From Siphonodentalium dalli (Eukaryota > Mollusca > Scaphopoda > Gadilida > Siphonodentaliidae), in NCBI GenBank assembly GCA_032622095.1, contig CP136062.1, positions 17,299,739 to 17,363,738 of the forward strand: a DNA stretch of 64,000 bases. The letters run 5' to 3'. A program made the translations under genes and the position numbers. Shown here piece after piece: positions 56,560 to 64,000 of the stretch. Within the stretch, counting starts at the first letter, position 1, and the number at the start of each line of letters is the position of its first letter. The notes beneath the pieces are model-generated. The model had not been told where the DNA came from. It saw only the letters and a program-made list of their open reading frames with translations, and did not search any database.

Positions 56560-59500
56560 AGCAGTCGGTTATTATTCACACTGTACTGCGTACAGACTTA
56601 CTTCAGCACACGAGCAGTCGGTCATTATTCACACCTTACTGAGTACAGACCTACTTCAGCACACGAGCAGTCGGTCATTATTCACACCATACTGAGTACA
56701 GACTTACTTCAGCACACGAGCAGTCAGTCATTATTCACACCATACTGAGTACAGACTTACTTCAGCACACGAGCAGTCAGTCATTATTCACACCATACTG
56801 AGTACAGACTTACTTCAGCACACGAGCAGTCAGTCATTATTCACACCATACTGAGTACAGACTTACTTCAGCACACGAGCAGTCGGTCATTATTCACACC
56901 ATACTGAGTACAGACTTACTTCAGCACACGAGCAGTCGGTCATTATTCACACTGTACTGAGTACAGACTTACATCAGCACACGAGCAGTCAGTCATTATT
57001 CACACCGTACTGAGTACAGACCTACTTCAGCACACGAGCAGTCGGTCATTATTCACACCGTACTGAGTACAGACTTACTTCAGCACACGAGCAGTCAGTC
57101 ATTATTCACACCGTACTGAGTACAGACTTACTTCAGCACACGAGCAGTCGGTCATTATTCACACTGTACTGAGTACAGACTTACATCAGCACACGAGCAG
57201 TCAGTCATTATTCACACCGTACTGAGTACAGACCTACTTTAGCACACGAGCAGTCGGTCATTATTCACACCGTACTGAGTACAGACTTACTTCAGCACAC
57301 GAGCATTCAGTCATTATTCACACCTTACTGAGTACAGACTTACTTCAGCACACGAGCAGTCGGTCATTATTCACACCGTACTGAGTACAGACCTACTTCA
57401 GCACACGAGCAGTCAGTCATTATTCACACCGTACTGAGTACAGACTTACTTCAGCACACGAGCAGTCAGTCATTATTCACACCATACTGCGTACAGACTT
57501 ACTTCAGCACACGAGCAGTCGGTCATTATTCACACCGTACTGAGTACAGACTTACTTCAGCACACGAGCAGTCAGTCATTATTCACACCATACTGAGTAC
57601 AGACTTACTTCAGCACACGAGCAGTCGGTCATTATTCACACCGTACTGAGTACAGACTTACTTCAGCACACGAGCAGTCGGTCATTATTCACACCATACT
57701 GAGTACAGACTTACTTCAGCACACGAGCAGTCGGTCATTATTCACACCGTACTGAGTACAGACTTACTTCAGCACACGAGCAGTCGGTCATTATTCACAC
57801 CATACTGAGTACAGACTTACTTCAGCACACGAGCAGTCGGTCATTATTCACACCATACTGAGTACAGACTTACTTCAGCACACGAGCAGTCGGTCATTAT
57901 TCACACCGTACTGAGTACAGACCTACTTCAGCACACGAGCAGACGGTCATTATTCACACCATACTGAGTACAGACTTACTTCAGCACACGAGCAGTCGGT
58001 CATTATTCACACCATACTGAGTACAGACTTACTTCAGCACACGAGCAGTCGGTCATTATTCACACCATACTGAGTACATACTTACTTCAGCACACGAGCA
58101 GTCGGTCATTATTCACACTGTACTGCGTACAGACTTACTTCAGCACACGAGCAGTCAGTCATTATTCACACCATACTGAGTACAGACTTACTTCAGCACA
58201 CGAGCAGTCGGTCATTATTCACACCATACTGAGTACAGACTTACTTCAGCACACGAGCAGTCGGTCATTATTCACACCGTACTGAGTACAGACCTACTTC
58301 AGCACACGAGCAGTCGGTCATTATTCATACCATACTGAGTACAGACTTACTTCAGCACACGAGCAGTCGGTCATTATTCACACCATACTGAGTACAGACT
58401 TACTTCAGCACACGAGCAGTCAGTCATTATTCACACCATACTGAGTACAGACTTACTTCAGCACACGAGCAGTCGGTCATTATTCACACCATACTGAGTA
58501 CAGACTTACTTCAGCACACGAGCAGTCAGTCATTATTCACACCATACTGAGTACAGACTTACTTCAGCACACGAGCAGTCGGTCATTATTCACACCATAC
58601 TGAGTACAGACTTACTTCAGCACACGAGCAGTCAGTCATTATTCACACTGTACTGCGTACGGACTTACTTCAGCACACGAGCAGTCGGTTATTATTCACA
58701 CCATACTGAGTACAGACTTACTTCAGCACACGAGCAGTCAGTTATTATTCACACCGTACTGAGTACAGACTTACTTCAGCACACGAGCAGTCGGTCATTA
58801 TTCACACCGTACTGAGTACAGACCTACTTCAGCACACGAGCAGTCGGTCATTATTCACACCTTACTGCGTACAGACTTACTTCAGCACACGAGCAGTCGG
58901 TCATTATTCACACCATACTGAGTACAGACTTACTTCAGCACACGAGCAGTCAGTCATTATTCACACTGTACTGAGTACAGACCTACTTCAGCACACGAGC
59001 AGTCAGTCATTATTCACACCATACTGCGTACAGACCTACTTCAGCACACGAGCAGTCAGTCATTATTCACACTGTACTGAGTACAGACCTACTTCAGCAC
59101 ACGAGCAGTCGGTCATTATTCACACCATACTGTGTACAGACTTACTTCAGCACACGAGCAGTCAGTCATTATTCACACTGTACTGCGTACAGACCTACTT
59201 CAGCACACGAGCAGTCAGTCATTATTCACACCATACTGAGTACAGACTTACTTCAGCACACGAGCAGTCAGTCATTATTCACACTGTACTGCGTACAGAC
59301 TTACTTCAGCACACGAGCAGTCAGTCATTATTCACACCATACTGAGTACAGACTTACTTCAGCACACGAGCAGTCAGTCATTATTCACACTGTACTGCGT
59401 ACAGACTTACTTCAGCACACGAGCAGTCAGTCATTATTCACACTGTACTGAGTACAGACTTACTTCAGCACACGAGCAGTCAGTCATTATTCACACCATA

Positions 59501-60424
59501 CTGTGTACAGACTTACTTCAGCACACGAGCAGTCAGTCATTATTCACACTGTACTGCGTACAGACCTACTTCAGCACACGAGCAGTCAGTCATTATTCAC
59601 ACTGTACTGAGTACAGACTTACTTCAGCACACGAGCAGTCAGTCATTATTCACACCGTACTGAGTACAGACTTCAGCACACGAGCAGTCAGTCATTATTC
59701 ACACCGTACTGAGTACAGACTTACTTCAGCACACGAGCAGTCAGTCATTATTCACACCATACTGTGTACAGACTTACTTCAGCACACGAGCAGTCAGTCA
59801 TTATTCACACTGTACTGCGTACAGACCTACTTCAGCACACGAGCATTCAGTCATTATTCACACTGTACTGAGTACAGACGTACTTCAGCACACGAGCAGT
59901 CGGTCATTATTCACACCATACTGAGTACAGACTTACTTCAGCACACGAGCAGTCGGTCATTATTCACACCATACTGAGTACAGACGTACTTCAGCACACG
60001 AGCAGTCGGTCATTATTCACACCATACTGAGTACAGACTTACTTCAGCACACGAGCAGTCAGTCATTATTCACACCGTACTGACTACAGACTTACTTCAG
60101 CACACGAGCAGTCAGTCATTATTCACACTGTACTGTGTACAGACTTACTTCAGCACACGAGCAGTCGGTCATTATTCACACCATACTGAGTACATACCTA
60201 CTTCAGCACACGAGCAGTCAGTCATTATTCACACTGTACTGCGTACAGACATACTTCAGCACACGAGCAGTCAGTCATTATTCACACTGTACTGCGTACA
60301 GACCTACTTCAGCACACGAGCAGTCAGTCATTATTCACACTGTACTAAGTACAGACGTACTTCAGCACACGAGCAGTCTGTCATTATTCACACCATACTG
60401 AGTACAGACTTACTTCAGCACACG
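56560..60424. repeat. higher-order repeat of the satellite, copy 1 (~3.87 kb)
   Basis: Rare variants recur at fixed distance: TCGGTT at 56566 and 60431, CTACTTTAG at 57234 and 61099, GCAGACGG at 57939 and 61804 (3,865 apart). After a two-unit indel, ATTCATACC at 58323 and 62294, TACGGACTT at 58658 and 62629, and the shortened unit at 59670 and 63641 are 3,971 apart. This defines a tandem block of about 73-75 monomers. Confidence 0.85.
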
Positions 60425-63400
60425 AGCAGTCGGTTATTATTCACACTGTACTGCGTACAGACTTACTTCAGCACACGAGCAGTCGGTCATTATTCACACC
60501 GTACTGAGTACAGACCTACTTCAGCACACGAGCAGTCGGTCATTATTCACACCATACTGAGTACAGACTTACTTCAGCACACGAGCAGTCAGTCATTATT
60601 CACACCATACTGAGTACAGACTTACTTCAGCACACGAGCAGTCAGTCATTATTCACACCATACTGAGTACAGACTTACTTCAGCACACGAGCAGTCAGTC
60701 ATTATTCACACCATACTGAGTACAGACTTACTTCAGCACACGAGCAGTCGGTCATTATTCACACCATACTGAGTACAGACTTACTTCAGCACACGAGCAG
60801 TCGGTCATTATTCACACTGTACTGAGTACAGACTTACATCAGCACACGAGCAGTCAGTCATTATTCACACCGTACTGAGTACAGACCTACTTCAGCACAC
60901 GAGCAGTCGGTCATTATTCACACCGTACTGAGTACAGACTTACTTCAGCACACGAGCAGTCAGTCATTATTCACACCGTACTGAGTACAGACTTACTTCA
61001 GCACACGAGCAGTCGGTCATTATTCACACTGTACTGAGTACAGACTTACATCAGCACACGAGCAGTCAGTCATTATTCACACCGTACTGAGTACAGACCT
61101 ACTTTAGCACACGAGCAGTCGGTCATTATTCACACCGTACTGAGTACAGACTTACTTCAGCACACGAGCATTCAGTCATTATTCACACCTTACTGAGTAC
61201 AGACTTACTTCAGCACACGAGCAGTCGGTCATTATTCACACCGTACTGAGTACAGACCTACTTCAGCACACGAGCAGTCAGTCATTATTCACACCGTACT
61301 GAGTACAGACTTACTTCAGCACACGAGCAGTCAGTCATTATTCACACCATACTGCGTACAGACCTACTTCAGCACACGAGCAGTCGGTCATTATTTACAC
61401 CGTACTGAGTACAGACTTACTTCAGCACACGAGCAGTCAGTCATTATTCACACCATACTGCGTACAGACTTACTTCAGCACACGAGCAGTCGGTCATTAT
61501 TCACACCATACTGAGTACAGACTTACTTCAGCACACGAGCAGTCAGTCATTATTCACACCATACTGAGTACAGACTTACTTCAGCACACGAGCAGTCGGT
61601 CATTATTCACACCGTACTGAGTACAGACTTACTTCAGCACACGAGCAGTCGGTCATTATTCACACCATACTGAGTACAGACTTACTTCAGCACACGAGCA
61701 GTCGGTCATTATTCACACCATACTGAGTACAGACTTACTTCAGCACACGAGCAGTCGGTCATTATTCACACCGTACTGAGTACAGACCTACTTCAGCACA
61801 CGAGCAGACGGTCATTATTCACACCATACTGAGTACAGACTTACTTCAGCACACGAGTAGTCAGTCATTATTCACACCATACTGAGTACAGACTTACTTC
61901 AGCACACGAGCAGTCGGTCATTATTCACACCATACTGAGTACAGACTTACTTCAGCACACGAGCAGTCGGTCATTATTCACACCATACTGAGTACAGACT
62001 TACTTCAGCACACGAGCAGTCAGTCATTATTCACACCATACTGAGTACATACTTACTTCAGCACACGAGCAGTCAGTCATTATTCACACTGTACTGCGTA
62101 CAGACTTACTTCAGCACACGAGCAGTCAGTCATTATTCACACCATACTGAGTACAGACTTACTTCAGCACACGAGCAGTCGGTCATTATTCACACCATAC
62201 TGAGTACAGACTTACTTCAGCACACGAGCAGTCGGTCATTATTCACACCGTACTGAGTACAGACCTACTTCAGCACACGAGCAGTCGGTCATTATTCATA
62301 CCATACTGAGTACAGACTTACTTCAGCACACGAGCAGTCGGTCATTATTCACACCATACTGAGTACAGACTTACTTCAGCACACGAGCAGTCAGTCATTA
62401 TTCACACCATACTGAGTACAGACTTACTTCAGCACACGAGCAGTCGGTCATTATTCACACCATACTGAGTACAGACTTACTTCAGCACACGAGCAGTCAG
62501 TCATTATTCACACCATACTGAGTACAGACTTACTTCAGCACACGAGCAGTCGGTCATTATTCACACCATACTGAGTACAGACTTACTTCAGCACACGAGC
62601 AGTCAGTCATTATTCACACTGTACTGCGTACGGACTTACTTCAGCACACGAGCAGTCGGTTATTATTCACACCATACTGAGTACAGACTTACTTCAGCAC
62701 ACGAGCAGTCAGTTATTATTCACACCGTACTGAGTACAGACTTACTTCAGCACACGAGCAGTCGGTCATTATTCACACCGTACTGAGTACAGACCTACTT
62801 CAGCACACGAGCAGTCGGTCATTATTCACACCTTACTGCGTACAGACTTACTTCAGCACACGAGCAGTCGGTCATTATTCACACCATACTGAGTACAGAC
62901 TTACTTCAGCACACGAGCAGTCAGTCATTATTCACACTGTACTGAGTACAGACCTACTTCAGCACACGAGCAGTCAGTCATTATTCACACCATACTGCGT
63001 ACAGACCTACTTCAGCACACGAGCAGTCAGTCATTATTCACACTGTACTGAGTACAGACCTACTTCAGCACACGAGCAGTCGGTCATTATTCACACCATA
63101 CTGTGTACAGACTTACTTCAGCACACGAGCAGTCAGTCATTATTCACACTGTACTGCGTACAGACCTACTTCAGCACACGAGCAGTCAGTCATTATTCAC
63201 ACCATACTGAGTACAGACTTACTTCAGCACACGAGCAGTCAGTCATTATTCACACTGTACTGCGTACAGACTTACTTCAGCACACGAGCAGTCAGTCATT
63301 ATTCACACCATACTGAGTACAGACTTACTTCAGCACACGAGCAGTCAGTCATTATTCACACTGTACTGCGTACAGACTTACTTCAGCACACGAGCAGTCA

Positions 63401-64000
63401 GTCATTATTCACACTGTACTGAGTACAGACTTACTTCAGCACACGAGCAGTCAGTCATTATTCACACCATACTGTGTACAGACTTACTTCAGCACACGAG
63501 CAGTCAGTCATTATTCACACTGTACTGCGTACAGACCTACTTCAGCACACGAGCAGTCAGTCATTATTCACACTGTACTGAGTACAGACTTACTTCAGCA
63601 CACGAGCAGTCAGTCATTATTCACACCGTACTGAGTACAGACTTCAGCACACGAGCAGTCAGTCATTATTCACACCGTACTGAGTACAGACTTACTTCAG
63701 CACACGAGCAGTCAGTCATTATTCACACCATACTGTGTACAGACTTACTTCAGCACACGAGCAGTCAGTCATTATTCACACTGTACTGCGTACAGACCTA
63801 CTTCAGCACACGAGCATTCAGTCATTATTCACACTGTACTGAGTACAGACGTACTTCAGCACACGAGCAGTCGGTCATTATTCACACCATACTGAGTACA
63901 GACTTACTTCAGCACACGAGCAGTCGGTCATTATTCACACCATACTGAGTACAGACGTACTTCAGCACACGAGCAGTCGGTCATTATTCACACCATACTG
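60425..64000. repeat. higher-order repeat of the satellite, copy 2 (cut by window end)
   Basis: It follows copy 1 directly and repeats its monomer order, with two extra monomers between about 61806 and 62290. The very high similarity indicates recent duplication of the whole block. Confidence 0.85.

Larger units (their letters stand above)
55406..64000. repeat. 53-bp satellite array, about 162 units
   Basis: The monomer is CCGTACTGAGTACAGACTTA, CTTCAGCACACGAGCAGTCG and GTCATTATTCACA, joined. Variation is concentrated at four sites: CCG/CTG/CCA before TACTG, GAG/GCG/GTG before TACAG, CTTA/CCTA, and TCGG/TCAG. Many units hold the dyad CTGTAC-TGA-GTACAG. Unit length is very constant; rare exceptions include a 47-bp unit at about 59670. 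The array reaches the window edge, so its size is unknown. The open frames inside it (88 codons) are repeat artefacts. It lies downstream of exon 4, probably in intron 4. Confidence 0.95.

Noticed and set aside
55784-60401. 88-codon open frames inside the satellite
   Set aside because: They arise from the five-unit reading of a 53-bp tandem repeat; no start context or splice signals.
55406-64000. CRISPR-like array
   Set aside because: Units are contiguous 53-bp tandem copies with no variable spacers, and the setting is eukaryotic.
1-64000. tRNA, rRNA or other structured RNA genes
   Set aside because: I looked for cloverleaf-like box A/B spacing and rRNA cores and found none that I could support by eye.

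Overview
The window looks like nuclear DNA of an invertebrate animal, most likely a mollusc and probably a bivalve. It is AT-rich and has no prokaryotic gene organisation. Its coding sequence is broken by introns. Its repeats match a type known from bivalves: 'pearl'/Helentron-like elements with terminal hairpins and cores of ~150-165 bp monomers. Retroelement and DNA-transposon remnants fill most of the rest. The taxonomic call is an inference from repeat style and gene family.

Layout. 1-37.7 kb is an accessory stretch made almost wholly of nested repeats: a possible LTR remnant (1-670); a hairpin-ended minisatellite element split by a MULE with exact 9-bp target duplications (about 3.99-6.57 kb); monomer-cored elements (6.6-8.4, 9.8-10.3, 12.05-13.4, 23.2-24.6 and 24.9-30.7 kb); a piggyBac-like MITE with two tandem cruciforms (11.6-12.0 kb); LINE remnants (14.8-15.7 and 34.6-36.2 kb); a 1,077-bp direct duplication carrying a 112-bp-arm palindrome (19.2-21.2 kb); a 5'-truncated Ty1/copia element (26.9-29.5 kb); a broken SGNH-hydrolase ORF (30.9-31.9 kb); and a second MULE-type transposase remnant (36.4-36.8 kb).

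37.7 kb to the end holds one gene that I could assemble, a TRIM/RBCC-type protein on the + strand. I place four coding exons at 37861-37925, 41042-42177, 47748-47868 and 53643-53824. Splice phases agree at all three junctions and give 501 codons with no stop. The protein has RING, B-box 1, B-box 2, coiled coil, an acidic linker and an unrecognised C-terminal segment that continues beyond the window. The 3' end of the gene is not seen.

The most unusual property is how this gene relates to its tandem repeats. The donor junction of exon 3 (GAG|GTAAGC) has been amplified into about 38 tandem 32-33-bp units, nearly all carrying a good 5' splice site. The donor junction of exon 1 (CCAG|GTATGT) has been amplified into about 13 units of ~35 bp, each pairing a pyrimidine tract + AG with a following GT in several units, which is the layout of a recursive splice site. 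Intron 2 has a 30-bp minisatellite starting 36 bp after its donor. Intron 4 runs into a 53-bp satellite of about 162 units with a ~3.9-kb higher-order repeat, reaching the window's end.
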